From contig MPMO01000044.1 in NCBI GenBank assembly GCA_002238555.1, forward strand, positions 1-43,767: 43,767 nucleotides of DNA. Reading direction: 5' to 3'. The position numbers and the translations under genes were made by a program. Position 1 is the first letter of the stretch. Every line of letters starts with the position of its first letter. Shown piece by piece: positions 35,552-43,767 of this stretch. The notes under the pieces were generated by a model that saw only the letters and a program-made list of their open reading frames with translations, had not been told where the DNA came from and searched no databases. Source of the DNA: Caldilineaceae bacterium bin34 (GTDB taxonomy: Bacteria > Chloroflexota > Anaerolineae > Caldilineales > Caldilineaceae).

Positions 35552-36739
35552 CTAGAGAAAACCCTTCAGTTTCCGCTTGCGGCTCGGATGCCGCAGGCGA
35601 TTCAGGGCGCCCGCCTCAATCTGGCGGATCCGCTCCCGGGTCACCCCAAACTTCTTGCCGACTTCCTCCAGCGTGTAGCTGTGCCCGTCGACCAGGCCAA
35701 AGCGCAGTTCCAGGATGCGGGTCTCGCGGGGAGTCAGGCTGGTGAAGACATCCTGAATCTTCTCCCCCAGCAGGGTCTGGTTGGCGGAATCCTGCGGGCT
35801 GTCGGCATCCTCGTCGGGAATGAAGTCCCCCAGCACGCTGTCCTCTTCCTCGCCCACCGGCTTGTCGAGGCTCAGCGGCCGCTGGCTCACCCGCATGATG
35901 TGCTCGATCTTGCCCGGCGGCACCTCCAGCTCCTCGGCCAATTCGTCAATGGTCGGTTCGCGGCCCAGCTTTTGCGACAGGTAGCCGTTGGTCCGGGTCA
36001 GGCGGTTGATCTGCTCGTACATGTGAACCGGCACCCGAATCGTGCGGCCCTGGTCGGCAATGGCCCGGGTGACCGCCTGGCGGATCCACCATGTGGCATA
36101 GGTCGAAAACTTGAAGCCGCGGTGGTAGTCGAACTTCGTCACCGCCCGCATCAGGCCGACGTTGCCCTCCTGAATTAGATCCAGGAAGGGCACGCCGCGT
36201 CCGGTGTACTTCTTGGCCACGCTCACCACCAGGCGGCTGTTGGCGGTGATCAAGTGGTTCTGGGCATCCTCGCCGTCGCGGATGAGCCAGCGCAAGTCGT
36301 CCTTTTCATCCTCACTGAGGTATTCGTCCGGACTGTTCAGGCGCACCTTGGCCTCCTCGGCCTTCTCCATGCGCTTGGCCAGCTGGACCTCCTCCTTGGC
36401 GGTCAGCAGCGCCACCCGGCCTATCTCGCGCAGGTAGAGCGTCGTCGAGTCGTTGACGCCGTCCTGGCCGAGGGCCACCTGATCCTGTTCCTCCTCTTCT
36501 TCCTCGGGCCGGTCGTCCCGAACCTGGCCGATGTCGATGCCCTTGTCGATGAGCGCGGCGAACAGGTCCTCCAGCAGGTCCATGGCCAGTTCGGCCCGGG
36601 GCAGGACCGAGAGGACGTCGCCGTACTGCACAACCCCCTGCTTGGCGCCCAAGGCCAGGATGTGGTCCTTGACCGACTGACTGTTCATGCCCGGGGCAAA
36701 GGCCTCGGATACGGCTTCGGATTGTGGGGTTTGCGCCAC
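35552..36739 (-). CDS. rpoD: RNA polymerase primary-type sigma factor (RpoD paralogue 1)
   Basis: Group 1/2 sigma-70 of 395 residues. Region 1.2 is STTLYLREIGRVALLT. Region 2 holds VVSVAKKYTGRGVPFLDLIQEGNVGLMRAV and the -10-contacting FKFSTYATWWIRQAVTRAI. Region 3 is DQGRTIRVPVHM onward, and region 4 is LRFGLVDGHSYTLEEVGKKFGVTRERIRQIEAGALNRLRHPSR. An acidic poly-Glu stretch (about residues 77-90) sits in region 1.1. Start GTG 36739 has AAGGAGG six bases upstream. It lies 86 bases after a second, very similar sigma gene. Confidence 0.95.
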   Translation of the reverse strand: MAQTPQSEAVSEAFAPGMNSQSVKDHILALGAKQGVVQYGDVLSVLPRAELAMDLLEDLFAALIDKGIDIGQVRDDRPEEEEEEQDQVALGQDGVNDSTTLYLREIGRVALLTAKEEVQLAKRMEKAEEAKVRLNSPDEYLSEDEKDDLRWLIRDGEDAQNHLITANSRLVVSVAKKYTGRGVPFLDLIQEGNVGLMRAVTKFDYHRGFKFSTYATWWIRQAVTRAIADQGRTIRVPVHMYEQINRLTRTNGYLSQKLGREPTIDELAEELEVPPGKIEHIMRVSQRPLSLDKPVGEEEDSVLGDFIPDEDADSPQDSANQTLLGEKIQDVFTSLTPRETRILELRFGLVDGHSYTLEEVGKKFGVTRERIRQIEAGALNRLRHPSRKRKLKGFL

Positions 36740-36825
36740 GGCCGTCCTCCTTCGAATGTGAACAGGGTGCCGGTTTTTGGGGGAAGAGACCGGCAAACTC
36801 TCCTCAAGTGTCCTGTCGCCCGTCG

Positions 36826-38034
36826 CTAAACGAACCAGTTCAGGCTCTTCCTGCGGCTGGAATGGCGCAGCCGAGCCAGGGCCTGGGTTTCGATTTGACG
36901 CACACGCTCCCGCGTGATGCCGAATTTCTTGCCTACTTCCTCCAAAGTATAGGCGTAATCATCCACCATTCCGAAGCGAAGCTGCAATGTGTGGATTTCG
37001 CGCGGGGTCAGATCCTGGATGATGTCCTCGATCACTTCCCGCAGCACGGTCATGTTGGACGTCTCCTGCGGGTTGTCCGCGTCGTCGTCCGGGATGAAGT
37101 CCCCCAGCACGCTGTCCTCCTCCTCGCCCACGGGCTGTTCGAGGCTGCGCGGATGCTGGTTGATCTTGATGATCTGCTCCACTTTCTGGGTCTGGACCTC
37201 CAGACCCTCGGCCAGTTCCTCCACTGTGGGATCCCGGCCCAGTTCCTGGGACAGCTGGTGGCGGGTGCGGATCATGCGGTTGATCTGCTCGTGCATGTGC
37301 ACGGGCACGCGGATGGTGCGGCCCTGGTCGGCAATGGCCCGGGTGACCGCCTGGCGAATCCACCAGGTGGCGTAGGTGCTGAACTTGAAGCCCCGCTTGT
37401 AGTCGAACTTGGCCACGGCCCGCATCAGCCCGTTGTTGCCTTCCTGCACAAGATCCAGGAAGGGCACGCCCCGGTTGTTGTACTTCTTGGCCACGCTCAC
37501 CACCAGACGGCAGTTGGCCGAGATCAGGTGGTCGACGGCCGCCTGGCCGTCCAGCACCGCCCATTCCAGCTCATCCCGATCGTCGTCCGTCAGGTCGGCA
37601 TCGATCTCCGCCAGCTTCTCCTTGGCGGCCTCGCCCGCCTCGATGCGCTTGGCCAGGGCCACCTCCTCGGCAGCGGTCAGGAGATCGACCTTGCCGATGT
37701 CGCGCAGGTACAGGGCCACCGAGTCGCTGGCGGCATCCTGCAGGGGATCGTGGAATCCGTCCGCGTCCTCGTCCGGATCCTCCTCGAGATCGTCCAGATC
37801 CAAGCTGCTTCCGGAATCCCCAATCTCGATGCCCTTCTCCATCAGGCTGGTGAAGACATCCTGGAGCAGCTCCGTGTTCTCCTCCACATCGGGCATGACC
37901 TTCAGGATGTCGTCAAACTCAACGACACCGTTCTTGTCGCCCAATGCCAGTACATGTTCCCTGAAGCCGACGGCGTCGAACTCGCCGCCGGCCAGCTGGT
38001 GCCCTTCGGCCATTTGCATCTCTCCTTTCTTCAT
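36826..38034 (-). CDS. rpoD: RNA polymerase primary-type sigma factor (RpoD paralogue 2)
   Basis: Second group 1/2 sigma-70, about 402 residues. It has the same region order as the neighbour and long identical blocks (for example FKFSTYATWWIRQAVTRAI, DQGRTIRVPVHM, VGEEEDSVLGDFIP). Region 4.2 differs at several positions: ITRERVRQIETQALARLRHSSR against VTRERIRQIEAGALNRLRHPSR. Region 1.1 has an Asp/Glu-rich stretch (LDLDDLEEDPDEDAD). The start is ATG 38034 after AGAGG; ATG 38013 with AAAGGAG eight bases upstream is an alternative. It follows the methyltransferase gene by 41 bases in the same orientation. Confidence 0.95.
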   Translation of the reverse strand: MKKGEMQMAEGHQLAGGEFDAVGFREHVLALGDKNGVVEFDDILKVMPDVEENTELLQDVFTSLMEKGIEIGDSGSSLDLDDLEEDPDEDADGFHDPLQDAASDSVALYLRDIGKVDLLTAAEEVALAKRIEAGEAAKEKLAEIDADLTDDDRDELEWAVLDGQAAVDHLISANCRLVVSVAKKYNNRGVPFLDLVQEGNNGLMRAVAKFDYKRGFKFSTYATWWIRQAVTRAIADQGRTIRVPVHMHEQINRMIRTRHQLSQELGRDPTVEELAEGLEVQTQKVEQIIKINQHPRSLEQPVGEEEDSVLGDFIPDDDADNPQETSNMTVLREVIEDIIQDLTPREIHTLQLRFGMVDDYAYTLEEVGKKFGITRERVRQIETQALARLRHSSRRKSLNWFV

Positions 38035-38075
38035 GTTGACCTCTCTTCCGCGAATGCGATTGCTTGCGAACCGAA

Positions 38076-39029
38076 TCAATTGCCGGTCTTGAAATCCCAA
38101 ATGCCGTCAATGCATCGATACTCGGCGGCGCAGGTTCGGCACGCCAGTACATCTTCCTCGTGCATCACCAGCCCCGCCGCAGCGGTCCCACAGACGGGAC
38201 ACGCGAGCCAATCCGCCGGTGCCGCACCGAATGCCCCTGTTCCGGCCCGGTCGCCCTGCCGGCGGCTGTGCACGAAAACGCTGGGCGCCACTTCGCGGCC
38301 CACGGTCAACGGACCCGCCACCAAGTCCAGCCGGGCCAGCCACTGCGGGGGGAACAGTTGCTTAAGCAGCGGGAGCCGGAAATGGGAGACGCCCATGGCA
38401 CGGTCAATACTGAGACCCAACCTCCGCATCCGCTCCCGAATCCACTCCGGATGGAAGTTGAAGTTCATTTCCGCGAACTCCACGGGCTCCCGCGCATGGG
38501 GGGACCAGGACTGCCGTCCCAGCAGGTGGCGTCCCACAGCCTTCAAGTTGCGCTTGTTGGCGAACTCCAGGATGGCCGAACCGCCGGGACGTAGCATCCC
38601 GGCAATGCGCTCCAGGGCGAGTTCGGCGCGCTCCAAGTGGTGAATGACCCGAATCATGACCACCGTGTCCATGGCTCCGGGCCGGAAGGGCGGCCGGTAC
38701 ACGTCGCCGTTGACGAACACAAACCGTGAATCGTGGCCCCAGCGCTCCACGGCCTGCATCAGCATGGTGCGGCTGTAGTCGAAGAAGACAACCTGCCGGT
38801 AGCCGGCGTATTCCGCACCGAGGCGCCCGAAGCCGCCGCCGATGTCCACCAACCGGAAACCCTGGGGGGGCAGCAGGGCGCGCAACGCCATCCGTTCCGC
38901 AACGTCCTCGTAGCGGCGATCGACCTTCTCCCAGAACTCGGTCCGGTAGGCACTGTTCTCGTAATCCATCACCCGGATGGATTCGGACACCTTCGACGCC
39001 GCCTGCCCTGACTGAACCACCGCTCTCAT
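38076..39029 (-). CDS. SAM-dependent methyltransferase with C-terminal zinc-ribbon/Trm112-like segment
   Basis: Class I methyltransferase, about 317 residues. VDIGGGFGRLG (about 60-70) is the SAM motif, followed by VFFDYSRTML, FVNGDVYRPPFRPGAMDTVVMIRVIHHL and LRPGGSAILEFANKRNL. The C-terminus has CPVCG...LACRTCAAEYRCIDGIWDF, a zinc ribbon like free-standing Trm112 proteins, here fused. The substrate is unknown. ATG 39029 is the chosen start; upstream in-frame ATG 39080 is possible. TATACT at 39102-39107 may be the -10. Confidence 0.85.
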   Translation of the reverse strand: MRAVVQSGQAASKVSESIRVMDYENSAYRTEFWEKVDRRYEDVAERMALRALLPPQGFRLVDIGGGFGRLGAEYAGYRQVVFFDYSRTMLMQAVERWGHDSRFVFVNGDVYRPPFRPGAMDTVVMIRVIHHLERAELALERIAGMLRPGGSAILEFANKRNLKAVGRHLLGRQSWSPHAREPVEFAEMNFNFHPEWIRERMRRLGLSIDRAMGVSHFRLPLLKQLFPPQWLARLDLVAGPLTVGREVAPSVFVHSRRQGDRAGTGAFGAAPADWLACPVCGTAAAGLVMHEEDVLACRTCAAEYRCIDGIWDFKTGN

Positions 39030-39563
39030 TACCTTGCCTGACCCAAATTCCCGGCTCACGCGCCTGGCATACGATGACATGGGTGGCGAAGGCGCCCGAT
39101 TAGTATAGAAGAAAAATACAGCAAACATTTCCTAATATACCAGTGTGGTATCCGGGGCCGTGGGCTGGGGGCCGGCATCCCGGCCGTGCACCAGGCCCCA
39201 TCGGCACTGTTGCAGTCTCGTTGATGCCGTCCCGGACGCGCACATGGCGAGGGCCCCTCGCCGTGGACTTCAGTCCCGGCCCCCGCCCATCCCGAACGCC
39301 AACGCGCCCGACCCTCGCGGCAGCGCCGGACACCGGCGTCGCAATGGCACCTTCCCCGCATGCCGGTCGTGTTCGGCAGGTCACAGATCCAGCACCGACC
39401 TCGGTCCTGCGGTTCGGGTACCGGAAGCAGGCCGGGCGCGGCCGCACCGATGTAGTAACAGAACAACCATCTAATCCGAAGTTCGATGGGCATGCTCATT
39501 ACAATTTAGTATACATATGGTCTCCAACGGCCACATGTGACATCGCAGAGCAAGGCAGGACTC
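39030..39563. other. Divergent intergenic region
   Basis: About 530 bases between the methyltransferase operon and the secreted protein gene. Most of it is GC-rich with only shadow frames, and it ends in an AT-rich segment (39500-39530) that may hold the promoter of the secreted protein gene. I see no supported gene. Confidence 0.45.
39102..39107 (-). promoter_or_regulatory. TATACT -10 upstream of the methyltransferase-rpoD operon
   Basis: TATACT on the minus strand inside an AT-rich patch. It is 73 bases before ATG 39029 or 22 before ATG 39080. No -35 consensus is visible. Confidence 0.35.
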
Positions 39564-40076
39564 ATGAAGGACTTTCGCAGTACGTTGATAGTCATGATGG
39601 TGGTCGTGGCATTGCTGGCGGTACAGGTGTCCATCAGTATTGCCAAAGGAGAGACCACCACCGACAAGGTGGAGACGAACCTGGAGTTGCGGATCGCCGC
39701 CAAGTGCTTGGGGTCGCACCATTTGCACACCGATGGCACGTGTCATCGACACTGCCGCAATGGCAACAGTGTTCACAACAGTACACACGGCTCCAACTGT
39801 GGCGCCGTGATACAGCGCGACACAGTTGTACGGGAAGTGAGGGGTGCACAACAGGCACAGACGCAGAACTCGCCACCGACGGGTGCCATTGTCGAAATAC
39901 CCTACACGGGTGATTACACGCTAAAGCAAGTTGGACTGGTGCACGACAGTCAAGGCCGACTGATATGGGGAAACCCCGACAGCTACGGGGGCTGCACGCT
40001 GGCGAAGAACGACTACGGAATACTGGTGTGGGTCGGGCCTCAGTGCAAGCCAAAACCACACACTGAATACCCCTAA
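39564..40076 (+). CDS. His/Cys-rich secreted protein of unknown function
   Basis: 170 residues with an N-terminal membrane/signal segment (STLIVMMVVVALLAVQVSISIA, about residues 6-27). A His- and Cys-rich segment follows (C48, H52, H53, H55, C60, H61, H63, C64, H71, H75, C79) in CLGSHHLH...TCHRHCRNG. The C-terminal part contains GGC and PQC (C144, C161). The spacing suggests metal binding or disulfides, but I recognise no family. The start has AAGG eight bases upstream. The end abuts a decayed transposase on the opposite strand, suggesting an accessory region. Confidence 0.7.
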   Translation: MKDFRSTLIVMMVVVALLAVQVSISIAKGETTTDKVETNLELRIAAKCLGSHHLHTDGTCHRHCRNGNSVHNSTHGSNCGAVIQRDTVVREVRGAQQAQTQNSPPTGAIVEIPYTGDYTLKQVGLVHDSQGRLIWGNPDSYGGCTLAKNDYGILVWVGPQCKPKPHTEYP

Positions 40077-40078
40077 CA

Positions 40079-40445
40079 CTACAGTGGTAATTCACAAGGT
40101 GGTGGCGCCGCCAGCCGGACCAGGCCAATACCTGCTCGATGTCCGTCACCACGGGCCGCAGCAGACGCCACCACAGCCGCCGGGCTTGCCGGCACGGTCA
40201 GGCCGGACTGTTTTTTGGGGAGCCGCAGCGTCTCGCGCACCACGAAGAAAGGGGCCAGCATGACGAGCTTGGCTGGCGGTGCCAGCCCTGCCTGCTGCGG
40301 CCTCGTAGTCGCCCAGGCCGAAGAGCTGCTGGCCGTCCCGGAAGCACTGTTCGACCGGGCCGTGGCACAGGTAGCACTTGAGTTCGTCCGTGGTGGCGGG
40401 ATTGCGGCGCTGCTGCAGCCAGGTGTCGGAACCGGGGAAGAAGCC
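40079..40445 (-). pseudogene. Decayed DDE transposase C-terminus (IS4/IS701-like), multiply frameshifted
   Basis: On the minus strand one frame reads WLQQRRNPATTDELKCYLCHG directly into PVEQCFRDGQQLFGLGDYE, which resembles the catalytic-Glu helix of IS4/IS701 transposases (W-VE-FFRD-KQ-LGLGDY). A second frame then supplies RQGWHRQ, and a third supplies AKLVMLAPFFVVRETLRLPKK. A further frame continues as VVTDIEQVLAWSGWRRHHLVNYH. Order and spacing match one transposase tail read through at least three frameshifts, with a probable internal deletion before the Glu. It is not functional. Confidence 0.7.
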
Positions 40446-40879
40446 GCGGCGGAGCCCTCAACTTCGTGCGCCTGATGGCACAGGCCGTGGCGGGTGACGG
40501 GGGTCTGGACGCGAGGAAGCACCCATGGCGCAGCCGGAGCCGCATCATCGAGACTGAAACTGTGTCGCTTGGCCCCAGGCTGTGTCGTGAGACCACCGCC
40601 AAGCGCAAGCAGGCCGGCTGGAACAACAGGTACCCCGCCAAGGTCCTGTGGCAACGGAATGCGATTGCCCGGGGAAAGCGCAGGATGGAGTCCCGACACC
40701 GCCAGCCCCCCGCTTCACCCTCCCATCAGGCCGACAGTGCCGCAAAGGACGGAATTGCACACTTCCAAGAAAGGGGGGCCAAGACTGCGGTCCCGTCCCG
40801 CGCCGAAGAGGGGGAAGGCCTTCTTGCGTCTGTCCTGGCTGGTTCTATCCTGACGGTCTGTATGGGAGGAGGGCGGCCG
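40446..40879 (+). other. Upstream region of the RCC1 gene
   Basis: A plus-strand frame (from ATG 40475) runs in phase into the RCC1-repeat gene, but it lacks a ribosome site and family signal, so I treat it as non-coding. The 3' part contains AGGAGG at 40867-40872, and TTGCGT/TATCCT at 40826-40853 could be a weak promoter. The region may include more transposon debris. Confidence 0.4.
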
Positions 40880-43767
40880 ATGGCGTTGCGATTGACCGTC
40901 TGCCTGTTGGTTTGGTGTGTTCTGCTGGCGGCGCCTGTGCAGGGAGCAAGCGATGCATTTACGTCCCTGGGCTATCAGCATCGTCCCTTGTATCTTCGTC
41001 TGCCGGCCCCCACTGGCCTCACCACCGCCTTGACCCAGGAGGAAGGAGCCCTGTCCGTGAGCTGGCACCCCGTGACGGTGCCCGCTTCCCTGCCGAACCC
41101 TTACCTGGCCCAGTTGACGGTAATTGCGGAAGGGGCCGGGCCGGTCCAGGTCAAGCATGTCCGACTGGGCACTACGTCCCTGGAGTTCACCGATTTGGCA
41201 TTGGCGCACACGGGCACCCTCACGCTGGCCGTGACTGCTGGGTCCCTGGTCCTCAGTGATCTGGCCACGGTGTCCTTCCGTTCGGGGGTGGCCATTCCCC
41301 AATTGAGTACCCCCTTCTATTATCAGGAAGGGGATACGGCACGACCCACGCAGGGCAGGTTCCACTATATCGGGTTCAACCACAACTTTGTCAACGGCTA
41401 TGTCGCCACGGGCCGCACCAACCCGTTGACACCCAGACTGCGCATCGGAGTCCGGCATGGGGCCGGCTACGACCCTGCCGATGCTGATTTCGCCCATTTC
41501 CGGTTCCGGCTGGAGGATGCCCGGGGCGTGAATATCCTGGGCTTTGAGCCGGCGACAGGGCCGGTGGGTGACACGTACCGGGACAAGGTGTTGGTACTGG
41601 GCGAGACGGCCAGCGATGACATTGCCAATCCCGGTTCGGAATCCTTTGCCACCTTGCACCATACCCGCCGTTTGCCGTCGCCGGCACCGGTGGTGTGGCA
41701 GGCACCGGTGACGGCACCCTATTGGGATTCTGCCTGGGCCCCGATCATCGCCCGGCAATACGGCGGGGACAACCTGGCCCCGCTCTCGTTTACCAATCTG
41801 GCGTCGCGCACCGCGGGCCGCCGCCTGTTCGCCCCGGTGCCGGACGAGAGCTACAACCTGCCGGCAGACACCTTCTCTTTGGAAGGGGCCTACCGGCTGA
41901 GGGTGTGGGCGGAGGATTCGGGAGGTGTCCCCATCAGCCCCGTGTGCACGGTGGAATTGTGGGTGCAGACCCTGGCGGAGGGGGATCAGCTGTACACGAA
42001 TGTCCGGGGCTACGATGCCCGGCGCGGGGGGAATGTGCACGGGCTGGCAGCCACCCAATCCGGTCCCGGACGCATCCAGAATTTCCGTCTGCTGGCCGAC
42101 TCTTGCCAAGGGGACGGCATCGAGACGGTGGCCATAGCCGAGTCCACTGCCCCGCCTTTTTCCGTGCTTCCGGCCCCGCCTTTTTCCGTGCTTCCGCCCT
42201 TCCCGCACAGTGTGGGAGCCGGCTACAACCTGTCCTACTGGTTGAAGGACGATGGCAGCTTGGGAAAGCTGGACGACATTACGGGCCTGTACATGGGTCC
42301 GGATCTCGCTGAAAGGACTCCACCGGCGGGGACCTTCAAGGCGGTGGACATGGGCCTTTACATTGGCTGTGCCGTCCGGAAGAGCGACGACAACATCGTC
42401 TGTTGGGGCGCGAACTTCAGTTGGCTGCCTTTGACCCCACCCGCAGCATTGGGAGCGGTGAAGACTTTCGCGGTCGGCGGTTATCATGCCTGCGCCATCA
42501 GGCAGACCGATAACGCGGTGCAGTGCTGGGGCTACGGCGGCAACGGCCAGACGGCGGCCCCCGACGGGGAATTCCACGCCGTTACCGGTGGCCGATGGCA
42601 TAGCTGTGGCCTGCGGTCTGAGGGGCAAGTAGCCTGTTGGGGCAGCAACGCCTACGGTCAGACAGGTATCCCGGCCGGTCTCGGACCGGTCCGGGCCATC
42701 GCCTCGGGCGACTATCACAACTGCGCTGTCCGGGCCAACGATACCGTGGCCTGCTGGGGCCGAGCAGACCGTCGACAGTTGCAAGTTCCCTTTAACCTTG
42801 GCCCTGTCACAGTATTGAGTGCTGGTTTTGCACACACCTGTGCCCTGCAAGAGAGCAATGCGCGGATCCTGTGCTGGGGTGACAATGACTATGGTCAGAT
42901 CAGTCAAGTCCCCGCCGAAGGCACCTGGCGGGACCTCAATGCCGGCAGGGTCCATACCTGTGGTCGCCGGCAGGACGGGACGGTGGAATGCTGGCGCATC
43001 CGGGACACCTCGGCACCAGCCATGAAGAGCCTCAGTTCAGGCCAGGATGAAACCTGTGGGCTGCGGAAGGCGGACAGTTTTGTCCAGTGTTGGGGCGATC
43101 TGTTTCCCATCGGGCAATCCGGGGTGGCAGACGGCAGGGGTGTGTATCCGGTGGCCTACAAGTCGTTCGTCAACGCCAGCATTGTCCATTGCGGCATCCG
43201 GGCTGACGGTATCCTGGACTGTTGGGGGGGCGGCGCTTCATCCATCCTCTCAGAGTTTCCCGACAATCTGGGCACGGTCCGGGCAGTCAGTGCCTATCGG
43301 CACAACGCCTGTGTCATCAAGACCGATGACAGTCTGGTGTGCTGGGGCGACAATGACGATGGCGAGGCCACAGTCCCGTCCACTTTGGGATCGGTCAAGG
43401 CGGTTGACATCGGGCATCGACATGCTTGCGCCATCAAAGCGAATGACACCCTGGCGTGTTGGGGATTGGATGACAACGGTCAGAGCACGGTGCCGGCGGA
43501 TTTGGGCAAGGTTAAGTCCGTAGGTGTGGGAAATAAGCATACGTGTGTGATCAAGGCCGACGACACGGTATCCTGTTGGGGAGAATCTGTCAGCTTGCCA
43601 GTACCTTCCGATCTGGGCACCGTGAAATGGCTAGTGGGCAAACTTCACTCAAAAGTAGGGTACAGATGCAGGAGTTTGATGCGGGCGTCCTCGGTCGTGA
43701 ACTGCCAGTGCACGGGCGTGCCCAGGGCGTTGCGGTCGCGCACCCAGGCCGCGATCTCGGCCTCCAG
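40880..43767 (+). CDS. Secreted RCC1-repeat protein, interrupted by an IS630-type insertion
   Basis: The frame is open from ATG 40880 to the window end (962 codons). AGGAGG at 40867-40872 is 7 bases before the ATG, and a signal peptide ends near AAPVQGA-SD. Residues about 30-470 are beta-rich: a fibronectin-like start (APTGLTTALTQEEGALSVSWHPV), then segments with no named family. From about residue 490 come eleven RCC1-like repeats, each with 'H.CA...D..v.CWG.n..GQ..vP..lG.v..v..G' and a paired Cys, suggesting an extracellular beta-propeller. Homology ends near 43633, where IS630-type DNA begins, so the real protein is probably truncated there. Confidence 0.85.
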   Translation, partial: MALRLTVCLLVWCVLLAAPVQGASDAFTSLGYQHRPLYLRLPAPTGLTTALTQEEGALSVSWHPVTVPASLPNPYLAQLTVIAEGAGPVQVKHVRLGTTSLEFTDLALAHTGTLTLAVTAGSLVLSDLATVSFRSGVAIPQLSTPFYYQEGDTARPTQGRFHYIGFNHNFVNGYVATGRTNPLTPRLRIGVRHGAGYDPADADFAHFRFRLEDARGVNILGFEPATGPVGDTYRDKVLVLGETASDDIANPGSESFATLHHTRRLPSPAPVVWQAPVTAPYWDSAWAPIIARQYGGDNLAPLSFTNLASRTAGRRLFAPVPDESYNLPADTFSLEGAYRLRVWAEDSGGVPISPVCTVELWVQTLAEGDQLYTNVRGYDARRGGNVHGLAATQSGPGRIQNFRLLADSCQGDGIETVAIAESTAPPFSVLPAPPFSVLPPFPHSVGAGYNLSYWLKDDGSLGKLDDITGLYMGPDLAERTPPAGTFKAVDMGLYIGCAVRKSDDNIVCWGANFSWLPLTPPAALGAVKTFAVGGYHACAIRQTDNAVQCWGYGGNGQTAAPDGEFHAVTGGRWHSCGLRSEGQVACWGSNAYGQTGIPAGLGPVRAIASGDYHNCAVRANDTVACWGRADRRQLQVPFNLGPVTVLSAGFAHTCALQESNARILCWGDNDYGQISQVPAEGTWRDLNAGRVHTCGRRQDGTVECWRIRDTSAPAMKSLSSGQDETCGLRKADSFVQCWGDLFPIGQSGVADGRGVYPVAYKSFVNASIVHCGIRADGILDCWGGGASSILSEFPDNLGTVRAVSAYRHNACVIKTDDSLVCWGDNDDGEATVPSTLGSVKAVDIGHRHACAIKANDTLACWGLDDNGQSTVPADLGKVKSVGVGNKHTCVIKADDTVSCWGESVSLPVPSDLGTVKWLVGKLHSKVGYRCRSLMRASSVVNCQCTGVPRALRSRTQAAISAS
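42151..42198 (+). repeat. In-frame 24-bp tandem duplication in the RCC1-repeat gene
   Basis: Units 42151-42174 and 42175-42198 are nearly identical and encode PPFSVLPA then PPFSVLPP. It looks like a recent slippage event and keeps the frame. Confidence 0.85.
43634..43767 (-). mobile_element. End of an IS630-family element inserted in the RCC1 gene
   Basis: The 3' end of an IS630-type transposase begins at 43645 on the minus strand. IS630 elements insert at TA, and a TA occurs at 43632-43633 immediately before this DNA. The element continues beyond the window, so the second inverted repeat and target duplication cannot be seen. Confidence 0.65.
43645..43767 (-). CDS. IS630-family transposase, C-terminal part (runs off window)
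   Basis: The minus-strand frame ends at TGA 43645-43647 and reads EAEIAAWVRDRNALG, then VHWQFTTEDARIKLLHLYPTFE. The tail (WxFTTEDARIKL..LYP) is the characteristic C-terminus of IS630-family (DDE) transposases, which carry the last catalytic acid upstream. Only about 40 residues are in the window; the start is beyond base 43767. Confidence 0.8.
   Translation of the reverse strand: MEAEIAAWVRDRNALGTPVHWQFTTEDARIKLLHLYPTFE

Noticed and set aside
40715..42955. 746-codon minus-strand frame opposite the RCC1-repeat gene
   Set aside because: Antisense to a gene with a ribosome site, signal peptide and repeats; no motif on the minus strand.

Overview
The window is GC-rich bacterial chromosome, with dense minus-strand operons, Shine-Dalgarno starts and a tRNA gene that encodes its own CCA end. 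My tentative guess is Chloroflexota or a similar environmental lineage. The reasons are two adjacent RpoD-type sigma factors, a BCD/PucC-like MFS transporter, two enolase-superfamily dehydratases, a GH172/DUF2961 protein, a sulfatase-fold enzyme and a MurA whose nucleophile is Asp. No 16S gene is present, so this is inference only.

Layout. 1-1.2 kb: the 3' part of a TnpB gene with its hairpin-rich right end. 1.3-5.2 kb: a repeat lipoprotein with a strong terminator, then an OmpR-type response regulator and histidine kinase. 5.5-11.4 kb: a minus-strand carbohydrate/acid-sugar module (Zn-alcohol dehydrogenase, a possible tiny membrane protein, GH172, a spondin-N lipoprotein, a sugar isomerase-type TIM barrel, an enolase-superfamily dehydratase). 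11.5-13.7 kb: pRiA4b ORF-3-like protein, methyltransferase, MutM (Fpg) and tRNA-Leu(CAA). 13.8-16.9 kb: sulfatase-fold enzyme, a second enolase-superfamily enzyme and DoxX. 16.9-18.3 kb: a geneless stretch, partly AT-rich. 18.3-20.4 kb: a tail-anchored protein with four degenerate cyclic-nucleotide-binding folds, convergent with the next block.

20.4-31.3 kb is one minus-strand run: murA, fabF, a sulfite-oxidase-like Mo enzyme, rmlA, a sat-cysC fusion, lepB, an AI-2E transporter fused to a degenerate HAD domain, an MFS transporter, a small ferredoxin-like-fold candidate and a caspase/CHAT-like candidate peptidase. 31.8-39.1 kb: a membrane protein, gyrB behind a hairpin-rich leader, and a methyltransferase-rpoD-rpoD operon. 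39.5-43.8 kb is an accessory region: a His/Cys-rich secreted protein, a decayed DDE transposase and a secreted RCC1-repeat protein cut by an IS630-type element at the window edge.

How the genes work together. The 5.5-11.4 kb genes look like a catabolic island for an unusual sugar or amino-acid-derived substrate. The 20-31 kb run mixes envelope biogenesis (murA, rmlA, lepB), lipid synthesis (fabF) and sulfate activation (sat-cysC), and ends in uncharacterised genes. The most novel candidates are the tandem cNMP-fold protein abutting the caspase-like gene, the AI-2E/HAD fusion and the Thr-nucleophile sulfatase homologue. I see no CRISPR array and no recognised defence operon.
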